The notes beneath the pieces were generated by a model, which searched no databases, was not told where the DNA came from, and saw nothing but the letters and a program-made list of their open reading frames with translations. A program made the position numbers and the translations under genes. From Diatrype stigma (lineage: Eukaryota > Ascomycota > Sordariomycetes > Xylariales > Diatrypaceae): DNA of 64,000 nt. The DNA lies in NCBI GenBank assembly GCA_022225965.2, contig JAKJXP020000078.1:1-64000 (forward strand), in the 5' to 3' direction. Of this stretch, positions 24,051-36,203 are shown one piece after another. Within the stretch, counting starts at the first letter, position 1, and every line of letters begins with the position of its first letter.

Positions 24051-24944
24051 GGCCAACTTTATTAGGCATAGATTTTTCAACTTTTTAGTATTTTTATACG
24101 ACAAATAAGAAATACGTTATGGGCGTCGGAAATGATTAATTCTCGATTTTTCCTTTAAGTCGTAAGGGGTTTATGATTTCGTTTACGAAAGCCTGGTTTT
24201 CGAAACTTAAAAAATAAGGTTTCGAAGTTTTTATTTAATATTGCCATTTTTCGACGAAATCGATTCGTATTTTCTTTTCGTTAAATAAGTTTAAGATTTC
24301 TTTTTTTTTTAAAAAATAAGAGTTTTTATATAATTCTTAATGGCATTCGTTAAAGCAAGTTTTTTGTTGCATATATAAATTTTATAACGGCTTTCGATTT
24401 CGAACAATTCGGTAAGCCGGAATATTCCTAATAACGGTAGACCTTTATTAGGTTTTTTACGATTATTACGAATAACTTTTTATACGTTTTTTGGTATTGC
24501 CTTTTTTAATATGAAGGCTTTTAATATTTCGTTAATAATACCGAATTTATCGAATAACTAAAAGTTCGATTCGTTAAATTCGTTAAGATCCGGATTATCG
24601 GCATCGACGGCGGCAGCTGTTTATGCCATAAATACTTTTTTCCAGCTGGTTATAATATATTCGTCGTAATTATAATCGGTAATATAATCGACTTTTGTTT
24701 TTCGGCGAATTTTAATTGGCGAATCGCTAGTATTTATATACGTTACGGCCTTTATAGCGTTAATATTTAAAATTAAGTTAAATATATCGTTTAAAATCGC
24801 ATGAAAAGCAAAGTTTTTAAGTATTTCGCTTTTTGGTATATTCGGTAAATTATGGTATAAAACAGATATATAAGCTAACGTTTTAAAAAAAATAATAAAG
24901 TCCTTATGCGTTGTTATGCGTTTATATAAAAAAAATTTCTTTCG

Positions 24945-25169
24945 TTAAATCGTTATGGATATTTCGAGATTTTGATATGACGTAATGGTAATTATTTTGC
25001 GGGAATAATCGAAAACGAATTTATAATTATATAAAAAATCATTTTTAATAAGGAAATTTAGAACCAATTTTTTTATAACCCATGTTGTAATTATAACGAT
25101 TCCGGTTTTCGTTATAGCATATAAAATTCCCGGCAGGTAAAAATTAAACGTTATACGTTTTTTAAGCAA
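24945..25169 (-). pseudogene. Protease-like segment of the retrotransposon polyprotein
   Basis: A 74-codon open stretch containing WVIKKLVLNFLIKNDFLYNY, then FVFDYSRKIITI. It sits between the gag-like region and RT, where a retropepsin domain is expected. No intact DTG/DSG triad is visible. The assignment rests on position and loose resemblance. Confidence 0.4.
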
Positions 25170-25899
25170 AACTTAATCTTCGATTTCTTTTATATAAATC
25201 CCGTTATGAATAAATAGGGCAGTATTTGGAATATATTATTTTAGCCATTTACGGTTAATTAATACGTTTAAATACCCCGAATCGAAACAAATTGTCGTTA
25301 TATTTCGGAAGTTTCCAAAATACGTATATGTAATATAATATATGTATTTATTTAATGCTAGGCCTTTTGGTTCGTAATTAAGGGGTTTTGCATTTATAAA
25401 ATCGAATATATTATCGGTTATAAACGCATTAATATCGTCCGGTTTTATTTAAAGATTTTGTAAAGCGTTTTAAGTAATATCGTTATGCTTATAATATCGC
25501 TAAGTAATGGTATATACGAAAAATTCGGAACGAAAGTTAAATTTGGCCTTATAGCTTTAATATATTAATGTTTTAAGTGCCATTTTGTTTTAATTCTTAA
25601 TATGTCGTTTTTAAGCGGTACGTTATTTAAAATCCGATTTATTAAAGCCGTTACGGTTATTACGTTATTGCATCGAAAAATAATTTAAAGCAGTTTTATT
25701 TTTGGCAATATTTTCGTATAACTTTTTCTTACTTTCGGAAATAAACTTTTTAATTATAAGATAATTCTTATTTTTTAATTTAATTATATAAATATTAATG
25801 TTTGGATTATTAGTTTTTAAAAAGACTTCGTTTTTAATGCCGTATTAAGAATTTCCGGATTTTTTAGGTTTAATCCATTTTTATTAATAACGGGTATAG

Positions 25900-27300
25900 G
25901 AACGGAAGGACTTGCGAAAACGGTAACCGTTTTTTCCGTTACGGAATTCGCGATTACGATTATTATGGCCTTTATAATTACCGGATTTGGATCCGTTATT
26001 ATTATAATTCTTGCTATTATTTTTATTTTTGCCTTTATTTTTGTTTTTATTTTTGTTACGATTAAATTAAGAACCGTTGTAATTATTATAGCGATTTTTA
26101 TTTTTTTAATATTCGGAATTATTCGTAATAATACCGCTGGGATTAGAATTTAAAGTAGAATTAGTAATACCGTTAGCCAGAAATCCTTGGGCCATGTTTA
26201 TAAAGGCGGCGCCAAGTAATTTCTGGCCTTATTCGTTTACGGATTGTTCTTTAAATATAAGAACCTTGTTAATAAAGTTTATTTTTAAGGCATAAGAATT
26301 GATTTTCGAATTAATAGAACTTGGGACAATAAATTTATGGCTTATCGTTTTTTTTTATGTGGGTTATGAATTTATTTATTTTAATATTAAATCTTGGCTT
26401 AATAATATAAATTCTTAATTGGGAGTATAATAAATTCCATATTTATAACATTTATTGGCCGGATCGTATTAATCCGATAGTTTTATAGGTTTTTATAATT
26501 CCTATTGCCCATAAAATAATTAAGATTTTTTAACGATAAGAGTTTTCGGTAAATTTTAATTCCGCGTTATTAAAGTATTCGAAAGTTTAGGCCGGATCCG
26601 GTCGGAATTTGTTAATAATTTTGGCTAACGCCATATTAATATTATTATATATAATTTATTTAAAAATAAGGTTTAATTAAGCGGTATATTAAAGCTGAAT
26701 ATCGTTATAAAGCAATTAAGGAAAATTCGTTTCGATAATTTTCTTTTTGGCCTGATTTTTTGCGGCCTTTTTAATCGATTTTTTAAACAAAAATACGTTA
26801 CGTTAATAAATGTTAACGCCGATTATAACAAATTTTTTAGCGCCATAAGAAATGTTAAAATTAAGATAAAAATAATCGATATTTTGGATTTTTTAATTAT
26901 AAATAAAGCGCTTAAAGGTTTAATTCTTAATAGTATTTTTAATTAATTTTTCGAGCTGTCCAGATATTAAGGCGGCAGCGATAGCAGCGTTTATTTTTGC
27001 GATACGTTAAATAGTATTTTGATTAGGGCCTGGATTGGCGGATTGGTTTTTTTCGTTACCGGCAGAAAGGGCATTATTTTTAAATCCTTTAGTTCCGGAA
27101 TTTCTTAAATTTTGGACGAACATTTTTAACCTTAGGAATTAAAACGGACTGGAGTTTGGGGATTTTTATAATGGAATTTCCTTAAATAAAGTATGGTTTT
27201 AGGATTCGCTTAAGGAAAGGATTTATATTCGTTAATTCAACGGAAGCAAATCCTTGGAATTCGCAAAAGCGTCGATAATCGATTTAAGATTTTTTTGCTT
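25900..27300 (-). pseudogene. Gag-like region with Asn/Lys-rich linker
   Basis: At about 26640-26520 the minus strand reads INKFRPDPA, stop, TFEYFNNAELKFTENSYR, a capsid-like helical segment. At about 26150-25930 it reads as an Asn/Lys/Gly-rich basic stretch (for example KNKNNSKNYNNNGSKSGNYK). This may be the nucleic-acid-binding part; I see no CCHC zinc knuckle in it. Confidence 0.45.
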
Positions 27301-28622
27301 TATTTTACGAAATCTTTTATTAAATTAGGGGGAAACGTTATTATTTTTAAACTTATCGGATATTTCGTTAAAGGGCGACTTATCGATAATACGTCCAAAC
27401 CGAAGGGTTTTACGGGAAATTCGGTCCTAAATTAATGGGTTTTAAAAAGTTTTGGGTAATAATTATAAAGGTCTTAATTAGGAATTGCCTTAATATATTC
27501 GGGTTTATACGGTAACTTGGAATCTTTTAGAAAGAAATAAACTTTAAAATAGGCAACGAAATATAAGATCCTTATTCGACCGGTTTATAAATAATGAAAG
27601 CAATTTTATTAATAATTGCCTTAAAAGAAAAATTAATGGCTTAGGCGTAAATACGGCTTATAATTATTTAATTTAATCCTTGGAATATATATTAGGGTCC
27701 GAAAAATCCTATAAAAGGAAGTCCAAAAATAAGATTAAAAGGTTTTTTAATGGCTGTTGTTTATTTTGGAAATATACGTTAGGATCCGAGGAATTCTTTT
27801 GACCAATATCGTTTGGGTCCAAATATGGGATTAAGGGGTTTTTTAATAGCTTTTGGGAGTTTTTAAGGCCTTGGGATTTAAAATTTAAATTAAACTTTTG
27901 GCTATTATAAAGAGGCGAATTAAGGTTTTTCGTATTTCCGATATTCGGAGCAACGAAAACGTAAAAATCCAAACCGAAAAAAAAAAGGAACAAGTTAAAG
28001 CTTAACGCTTAGGTTCGGGCTTATTTTGGATCCATAATTCAGACGTTAAGGTAATATTAAGGGTTTGGGTTCTGGGAATTTGCCGTAAGCCGTTTAGATT
28101 TGCGTATAAAATAGGTATTCCGGTATTTAAAGTTAATGAAGTTATAAAATGCAACCAAACGATTTTAAATCGAATCGTTAAGGCTTTTTACTTAACGGAC
28201 GTTTGGATTTTTAGTAATGTATTCGTATATTTAATAATATAACTTATATTAGCCGTAATTAATGTTAAGCGCTAATTAAACGTTTTTTATAAAAAGGTTT
28301 TAAATGAAATGCGTTATAATTAAAAAATAAAGAATTTTACGATATTATAATATAACTTTGGAAAATACGGAAAAAGACGGCAAATGAAATCCTAAATAAT
28401 AGGATTTTTAATATTAATAATTAGCGTATTAAAATAATATTAAAGTAATAATCGAATATCGAAATGTTCTCGGACGAAAAATTTCGTATAGTATACTTTA
28501 AGTAGTTCAGTTTTTCGAAAATTTATATAGCAAAACAGAAAATTAACGGAAAGGAGTATATTATAAGTAAAAGGTATTTATACGATAGTATAAACTTTTA
28601 GGTCCGTAGATCGACGAGGAAA

Positions 28623-28630
28623 TGCTACCA
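28623..28630 (-). other. Putative tRNA primer-binding site of the LTR retrotransposon
   Basis: Three bases inside the 5' LTR, the minus strand reads TGGTAGCA. TGGTAGC is the complement of the initiator-Met tRNA 3' end (GCTACCA), the primer used by several Ty elements. The eighth base may be RIP-altered. Confidence 0.55.
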
Positions 28631-28633
28631 GAA

Positions 28634-28791
28634 TGATATAAGGCAAATGCGGTCAAATGAAATGAATAAAATGATGATAATTCTAAATGGAAGACTAAAG
28701 GAGATAAAGTCTTTAGTGCATACTTATAAGGTATATAAACCTTATTAACTAAAGGCTAACTAAGATCTAAAGCCCTTTAGGGCCCGTATTA
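28634..28791 (-). repeat. 5' LTR of the retrotransposon
   Basis: 158 bp, same length as the partner at 18852-19009. On the minus strand it starts TA (TG converted by RIP) and ends CA. GTAAC follows at 28792-28796 as the target duplication. Confidence 0.9.
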
Positions 28792-30910
28792 GTAACAATT
28801 AATTTATTATAAAAAAATATAACGGAATCGCGATTTTTCCGAAAGAAAATATAAAAATAAAATCGTCGAAATAATAAACGATTAATATTTCGATAAATAA
28901 TACGAAAAACATTTAATAAAGGGCTTTTATAAATAAATTAAATAAATACGAAGCCATACGAAAGCCGAATAAAAGGCAATTTTCGTAATAAAACTTTTTG
29001 CGTTATTTAAAGCCGAATAATTAATATTGCAATGCCGTTACGGATATTATACGAAACGCGTTTTTAAGGTTTTTCTTAATAAAAAAAAACCCTTTACCGA
29101 AACGGCGTACGAAATCGAAAACGTTTTTGATCGTAATATATTTAAATGTAATATTTATTTCCGAAATTTAATCGTTAATCGAATTTTTCGAAAAATAAAA
29201 AAGGTAATATATCTTACGTTATTTTCCGTCCGGTTTTAATACGAAACCGAACGCAAAAAAAACGAAGCCGGGCGATAAAAAAAAAACGAAATAAAAACGA
29301 TATGGCCGAATATAAAATTGCCTTTTAATTATTATTAAATTATCGCCGGATTTTCCGTAAATTATTACGAAATTTTCGGAAATTATCGGTAAAAATTATT
29401 ACGTATAACCGAATTAAATGCCGTATATAAATATGCCGTCGATTAAAATAAAAAGTTTTCCGAAATAACGTCCGAAAGCGGCCTTTTATTTCTCGGCGAT
29501 TAGAAAAAACGGAAAATTCCGAAAAGGACCTTCGCTTATAAAAAAGGTTTCGAAAAAAAGGAATATATTAATGTTTAACTTAACCGGGAAAAAATTACGT
29601 ATCCGAATAAATAATTAAATTATTTCCGAATCTTTCGGTATTACGGACGAATTATTAAAACCGGACGTAATAATATCCGAATTTTATTCGGATTTGTTAT
29701 TGCATTTCGTTATTTTATAATTTCCGTTATAATTAAAGCATTTATAAGGCTTTTCGTATTTATTACCGGAAATCTTTCGGACGTATTCGCTTTTGTTTTA
29801 ATTGCGGCAAGTATTTTCTTAAAAGGTTTTTCGGATCTTAAACGGTATCGAAACGTTTTTGTTATATATTTTAAGGGCGTTAAAAAAAGAAATTTATTAA
29901 TTTAATTCGGCTTTTCGTTTTTCTATTTTGTCGCATTATAGCCGAAATTTATTACGGAAATTATGCGAATTATTGCGTATATAAATATATATTTTATTTA
30001 ATAAACTTATTCGTATTTCGTTATATATCCGGTAAAGCGTATTATATTTATTTATACGTTTGGATATATTAAATAAAGGCGAACGTAAATTTTTATATAT
30101 CGGGCAAAGCATTAAAAAAAATATATAAATCGGAATCGTAATGAAAAATCTTTTCGGTATTAAAAACGAATCGAAATTCGGAATTAACGATACGAACGTT
30201 CGAAATTTCGTTTTGCGTTTCCGAATAAACGTTAATTCGAAACGTAATTAAATTTAAAGGCTTAAATTTAAATTCGAATATTTGCATTATATAACGTATT
30301 TTTATATCCGGAAATACATTTATAATATTTATTACGATATTAAAATATTTATTAATTTTATCGTTTAAATTCGAAATGCGTTTTCGGGTTTTTTTTTCGT
30401 AATACCGGCGGGCTATTTTGTTTTATAGCTTTTATTTTTTTAATTCGACCTTACGTATTTTAAGCCGGCGTTTACGAAAGTCGAGTTTTTCGGCCAAAAA
30501 AACGAATTCGGAAAATTCGCCAGCCGTATTTATGCGTAATCTTTTTATAAGCCTCGCGGCCGGCGATAAGAAACCGACGATATCGGTTCTTAATATTATA
30601 TTAAAAGCCGCCGGCGCCTTTAATAAAAACCGCATTACGCGTTTTTTAATACTTGCGGCGACGATTTTTAAAAGCGCGTCTTAAATAATAAGAATTAATA
30701 TAAGGATATCGTTAAAATCCATTATATCGGAATTTATAAATAATAATAATCAATTAATAAATCGAACTTAAGAAATATTTATAAAGATTTCGAATTAAAA
30801 TTCGAAATAAAGGCGGCAATACGGTTATAAAGCTAATCGAATTATTAATTATTATTATTATAAATAACAGGTTACGATATAAAACCCTTTTAAACCCGTA
30901 AATTAATTTA

Positions 30911-32228
30911 TATATAACCTATATAATAAAGACAAACGCATAAGCATTAACCGCGGATTATTATCCTCTAATAATAACTCTGGCAGCTACAGATAATGAC
31001 AAACATCGAGAAACCACTGACAGGATAGCATATTCGGGAATGTCTGGCTCGTAGAATGGCCTTGGCTTAAGTCTCGCTGTGGTTGCATTGATGAGCCACA
31101 TGGTGGACAGCTAATAATCCAGACCCTATGCGATATGCTTAGGGGTGTCAATGGCGCAGTAATGCTCGATTCTTCGGATTGATCATAAATAAAAAGCCAA
31201 AAGAAGAAGAATAAAATCTTCAATAACCTGCCAGGCTGTGATTACAATGATTCAGCCACTTTCATCAAAATTATTATATGAACATGTGTATGCAAATAGT
31301 TATTATAAGTCCAACTGGCAAGGGACGTACGATTTTAATGCGAAAGAGCTTGTCTACGTGTAGCACGATGTAGGCTATTGGAGTGGACTTAAATCAGGTA
31401 TAAGGAATTCTTCCACCACGCCATACAGATGGGTCTGAGGGGGCAGAGGGGCAGCGCATGTTGGTTGTTGGTGGCGTGAGTTTTATGGCGAGAGACCGAT
31501 AGGTCAAAATCATTCAGGGATGCCACGTGATCTGGATGCAACGGTACCGATTTGTAACAAAACCCGGAGCATTTATTTGGAGTTGCTTCATGCGTGGTCT
31601 CAGTAAGAATGAGTACCTTTTAGATGAGGTTCAGATAACATAATCCAGCCACACCTTGGCTTTACCGCAGATACAGATACGGTGTCAAAGAAGGAAGGGA
31701 TTATATTTGACTTCATGGAAAAGGTAGCGCCAATCCCTAGCCTAGCCGCGACATTGTGTTTTTGATATGCAAGCCACGCTTTGATTATAGACTCGAATAT
31801 ACCTACTTATCCTATAGGTAGAACTTGAATCGGCCTTGAGCAAGTGATTTGTGAGATTGTCACCCTTGACTACAAGTAAAGCTTCACATTTACCCCCTGG
31901 GAGTCAACAGCTCGGTAGAGCTTCGGAAAAACAAAGGGGGAACAATATACCCCCTTTAGCAAGATACGAACGGGTTCTTAAGCCTTTCATATAAGAAGAT
32001 TAATTTCGAGGGACAAACGAGTGTATTCGTTAGATGAGACTATCTATCTAGCTCAAGGCCCCATAACCCCCTATCTCCCGTGGGGAATCAATACCGTGTT
32101 TTGGCATCCACTATCCTCTGCACCACGCACTCATTTGCCTCCGCCTTAGCCTCATTGCCTCAGTCCGACAAGTAGATAACATTTTCTACCACTGGTACAA
32201 CCTTCCGAAGAGGAAAACCTTTCCTAAT
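30911..32228. other. Intergenic flank of the AT-rich island
   Basis: Base composition returns to normal within about 50 bp of 30910. No coding sequence is recognised, and specifically no HET N-terminus that would match the truncated gene at 16.1 kb. Confidence 0.5.
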
Positions 32229-32644
32229 CTACTGGAACCACCAGGTAACTCCGATGCGGCCAACGCTCAGGTCGGCGATGTCATCGAAGATGGCGGGCGA
32301 CACATCGATGGAGCCGCTAGCACAGCCAGGGCACTCATCAACGACCTGGGCGGCGGTGGTGTGGCCATTGCCCTGGATAGTGATCCATTGGCCGCAGTGG
32401 GAGCCGCCGCTGTACTCGGATGGAGAGAGGGCAACGACAGCGTCACCTTGGTTGTTGGTCCCACCGCAAGCTCCGAGACCCTTCACCCCTCGCTTGATTA
32501 GAAAATTATTCGAAATGTAGTGGGCGCAGCTGCTACTGGTAGTGCGTTACTCACGGGGTAGAAATAGGTCATGTCACCACTGTAGGCAGCAACAGTGGAG
32601 GCAGCAACGGCAGCGGCAGCAATGAACTTGGTCAGGGGAGACAT
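32229..32644 (-). CDS. Small secreted double-psi beta-barrel (RlpA/expansin-like) protein
   Basis: Two exons, 32644-32555 and 32480-32229, with a GTGAGT...GTGAAG intron, give 113 aa. Residues 1 to about 20 form a signal peptide (MSPLTKFIAAAAVAASTVAA). The mature part has the DPBB pattern: GLGACGGTN, then DAVVALSP, HCGQWITI, VVDECPGCASGSIDVSP and a WWF ending, as in barwin/RlpA-like and so-called riboflavin-aldehyde-forming-like fungal proteins. Two Cys pairs could form disulfides. Members are secreted and often act at plant or fungal cell walls; catalytic activity is doubtful for such a short form. It lies 1.3 kb from the transposon island, a typical setting for effector candidates. I start at the second Met (32644) because it begins the signal peptide. 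Confidence 0.88.
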
Positions 32645-33966
32645 GATGAATGATTTTGCTGTTGTTGAGATATTGAGCAAGATGTCTTCAATGTAGGATT
32701 CTTGAAAGGGGCGTGGTCCGGATGTGAGAGTTGATCGACAAACACAGGATCATGCTCAGAATTTATACTCGTTCGAGACCAAGCATATACCCCCATCTTG
32801 CGAATCGAGTGAGGGGTCGAACGAGGGAGGATGTGATGTTGAGGTCAGGAGTCAGCAATAATCTTACAAGGCTGGCTGATTCTATTCTGTTCCGACGATG
32901 TGATGTGTACTTCCTGCCACCGACTTTGACCGAGTGGCGCCAAAGCCCTCATGTGATGATCATGGGGATCGAGACACATCGGCTATAAGCCGGTATGGTT
33001 CACACCGGGAGATGTATTGTTTAGGTTGATCATGGCTTATGTCCAGCTATGGTTTATGACTTATAAATGACTATAATCTTATATCGACACGCATACGCAA
33101 CCATACACCAAGTCTATATCAAGAGCATACAAGAACTACGTAATTATACGCCCAGATTCTTCTATACCCATCACTACAAGTCGGGCAAGTATAATTCCTG
33201 ACCTCTGCAGTTGATGATACTTCAGTATATAATGTCACTCTTGACTTGAACTCGCGCTAGGCAACAGTTTGCGATAACACTGGCCCGGAGAAAAAAGCTA
33301 CCCAAGGAGTAGTTGGGGATGTAATCAGCCTTGCCGTCATCACACCGCCAACAAGCCAGTCAAGCATTTTCCCCTCGTTTTGTATGCTTATGATGGCTCA
33401 GTGGCTTGCTATCCAAAATCTTACATACATCCATCTCTCCTGAAATCGAAAGAGAAAGGTTCTCAATGTCATGCCAAAATGAAAGCGCCACGTCGAGACC
33501 CCTCAGAGAGGCGAATTAGATAGTCTTAGTCAGAAATATGAATATGAAATCACTCACATTGACGACGTATACAAAATCTATGTTAGGAATATCAATCTAG
33601 GAGGGGGAAACTGAGGGTCAAGGAGTCCATACTGTTAGAAATATACAATTAAGCCCCTTTCCTATGCCAAAAATGAACATAGGCATCTCCTTGCAGAGTA
33701 TAGGATATTGTATAGGATACACCGAGAGAGGTAAAGGGTAGCCACAAGGCCCTCGGCAACAGGGAAGGGCTGATTATAAGCTCTAAGTTCCTGCATCTTG
33801 GTGTGAACAGCTAGCTGATTCCGGTGATGAGGCTGCTTATTCATGGCATTGAGGTGATTACTGACAATAGCTGCGGAACAGCGGGATAATGTCCCGAGGC
33901 TCGAGCATGCTATATAGTCCTGAAGTCTGGACTTAACCGAGGTGGGGTGTTGCGTCTGATGAATAG

Positions 33967-34250
33967 CATGTTGTACGACCGATCAACTGTAGACCTTCTG
34001 TTTTGGGAAAATCTAGATTTGTTGTAGGTCTTCGTGCTGTTGTCAGCACCCAAGTTGCAGTAACTACGGAGACTGTAAGGCTGGACCCATCTAATAAGAC
34101 ACCCTACAACTTCACCGTCACAACCTCCACATAAAATGTTACGCTGGAGCCGGGAACTGGAACAACTTCATTTGAAGTTGGGAACACAGAAACGTCTAAC
34201 GGTGAAGATGTTCCATTCAATCATTATGTGGCTATATATATTACGTAGTC
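33967..34250 (+). pseudogene. Possible relic of a Thr-rich secreted-type protein
   Basis: One frame reads like protein: SRFVVGLRAVVSTQVAVTTE, then LDPSNKTPYNFTVTTST, a TAA stop (CAA if CpA-to-TpA is reversed), then NVTLEPGTGTTSFEVGN. Regular Thr/Val content and NFT/NVT sites suggest a former secreted or surface protein. No start codon, family or flanking exons recognised. Confidence 0.25.
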
Positions 34251-35133
34251 GAGAGCGCAATGAGTGATCCTGGACTGAGTAAGCGCATATAACCACATCA
34301 GTCGGCTTATGTATCTCACGGGTTTTACACAAATATGTACACAACTATTTCCAACATCGATTATCGATGAGAAATGCATTTTCAAGACTAAGCCAGAAAG
34401 ACAACATGGTCCCCGGCTGCCCGGGGTCGGGGACCTCGGCTATACAGAGCGTACTACGGCAAACCGGCGTCTTTGGATGCTCCGGCCTCTTTGCAGACCT
34501 CAGCTTAGGCATTAAGTTCGTTGTTGATAAATGTAAGACCCCCAAGTTTGGTTGAAGGACATGAAAAGCCCTTGTTGTAAGCCAGCCCGAAGCTTTTGCC
34601 ATCGGGTGCGAACCGCACCCCGCCCCCCCTTAATCGGAGCTGTCCGGACCCGCTTGGCCCAGGGGCAGCTATAATCAACAACTAAGTTGCAGTCACAGGT
34701 AAGGAACAACTAGGTAACAGTGGTCCTGAATAATTGAGCATATGAAGTATTATGCATATTAAATTACTTAAGAGTTTTTGCGATGCTACTTGATTCCGAG
34801 AATATCACGAGCACAGGAAGTCATCGTTTGGCCAAATTCTATGGGAAGGAATATGCAGAATAGTATTAAGTTAGTGCTGAAAACATCGTAAGGACTTCGG
34901 GAATATGACCTGGCTTGTTGTATTAGAGCATGGGGAATCTATCTTGGGGGTCACTAGTCAGTCTAGGTGGGCATCTGCGCGAAGGACAGCTGCGTGTAGT
35001 CGAAGCTTTCGCCGGACAATAACAATAATGACAATAGGTCAGCTGCAGACACACGCAAACACAGACACACACACACACATATATGGGCGGCAGGTAGGAT
35101 GAGGAACGGGCACGGGCACGGGAACACAAACAG

Positions 35134-35394
35134 GAAGATGATGCCGGCGGCATAGTCCGGCTGCGCCAGGAGCCGGGTCAAGCTGTTGGGCACGTAGAGG
35201 CCTGGTCCAGCCTCGCCGAGCATGCCCATAGACACGCAGACCCGGGCGATGCGCTTGGTAAGCGTGGGAGAAGCCCCGGTCGGGGCGGCCAGCTCGGCAT
35301 CAGTCTTGGGCCGCCCATCGTCCTGGACCGCCGTCTCGAATATCTTCAGATCAATGGCAGTGCGCGATGCTACCGTGCGTGTCTGCTGAAGCTC
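35134..35394 (-). pseudogene. O-methyltransferase N-terminal fragment
   Basis: The frame reads RTAIDLKIFETAVQDDGRP, then KTDAELAAPTGASPTLTKRI, CVSMGMLGEAGPGLYVPNSL and LTRLLAQPDYAAGIIF. That is the dimerisation-domain pattern of fungal class I plant-type O-methyltransferases (sterigmatocystin-type). The frame is closed upstream by a TGA, and downstream it runs into a TGTG microsatellite-like stretch. The SAM-binding half with its GGG motif is absent. I call it a truncated relic; it has no biosynthetic-cluster neighbours here. Confidence 0.6.
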
Positions 35395-36203
35395 GCATCA
35401 TTTCATTTCCCTCGGTAAACGCAACACATAGCATTTGCGCCCCCTCCCGCCTCCTGTGCGCGAGGGAGGGGGGTGTGGACGTGGTAGTGGTATGTCGAAA
35501 ACCAATTCCTACCATCCATTGAGCTCTTCCTATATTCTGTTTAATGTAGCCCTAAACCCCAGAGTTCCTAATGAATATTGAGCTGCTGAAACAGCTTGAT
35601 GATAACGCGTCAAGCTTGGTGGATCACTGACCAAACTCTCGCGCGCTGGCTGGTTGATAACAGCTTGTGTGTGGTAAAGGTTTCCCCCCCTTCGGATAAG
35701 CTATATCCCTGCAGCTTAAGTCAAGCCGTTGAGATAATAGTGACGGAAAGCCGTGGGTTTGGACGTAAAGTAGCCATAGGCCCTTCAACTCGTACCCAAG
35801 GCCGGCGACCTGGTTGTATCGTAGCACATAGACTGTGGCGGCCGGAATGGTAGATATACACTCATAAGCAGCCCCCTCCTACAGGATGGGTATCCTGATG
35901 GCTATCGCGGATGGAATGAAGAAGTTATCCTGATCGTAAGGATTGGTTATATGGGTAATATTGGTCTGGGCAAAGTTGTAATATGATGTAATTATTATGT
36001 GCTAAATTCAACAGCGTTGCACGACAGCGGCTGAGCAGCGAAATGAGCTCAGTTACTCTGTCAAGGATCTCAAATACTACTATCTATAGATGAGGCTGAG
36101 CAAGGAGTAACACATTGAGTCACCATACAACCCATATACATATGACCATCAAGTGCGAATTTGGATCTTATTCACGATTTCGGCGAGCACCCAAGTTCAC
36201 ATC

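Larger units (their letters stand above)
18852..28791 (-). mobile_element. Ty3/Gypsy-like LTR retrotransposon, RIP-inactivated, complete ends
   Basis: A 9,940-bp element. Both LTRs are 158 bp (18852-19009 and 28634-28791), starting TGATATAAGG and ending GGGCCCGTATTA on the plus strand. The flanking 5-bp target duplication is GCAAC (18847-18851) and GTAAC (28792-28796), differing by one C-to-T. Coding remnants are all on the minus strand in the order gag-like, protease-like, RT, integrase, which is the Ty3/Gypsy order. A tRNA primer site and a purine tract sit at the expected LTR borders. Every frame carries many stops from C-to-T/G-to-A changes, so it cannot be autonomous. It inserted into the outer element, so it is the younger of the two. 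Confidence 0.9.
16614..30910. mobile_element. Larger RIP-degraded element, interrupted by an LTR retrotransposon
   Basis: Bounded on the left by 16614-16897 and on the right by 30815-30910, the same ends as the short element beside it. Removing the nested retrotransposon and one 5-bp duplication leaves about 4.35 kb of its own sequence (16614-18851 plus 28797-30910). That sequence is very AT-rich, with C kept mostly in CpG. Its reading frames are broken by many stops. The longest legible piece, on the minus strand at 30432-30635 (e.g. TAGEFSEFVFLAEKLDFRKR), looks like real protein, but I cannot assign a transposase or polymerase family. Confidence 0.55.
32645..36203. other. 3.5-kb region with gene relics
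   Basis: No intact gene. Two fragments that look like former coding sequence are listed separately (33967-34250 and 35134-35394). The rest is intergenic with a CA/TG microsatellite at about 35050-35080. Confidence 0.5.

Noticed and set aside
30987..31223. 78-codon minus-strand frame at the right island border, tested as the missing HET N-terminus
   Set aside because: It has no ILSHTWG-type ending or other HET features, so it does not complete the truncated gene at 16.1 kb.
34345..34602. 85-codon minus-strand frame (MAKASGWLTTRAFHVLQPN)
   Set aside because: No family match, no splice context and comparable frames on the other strand.
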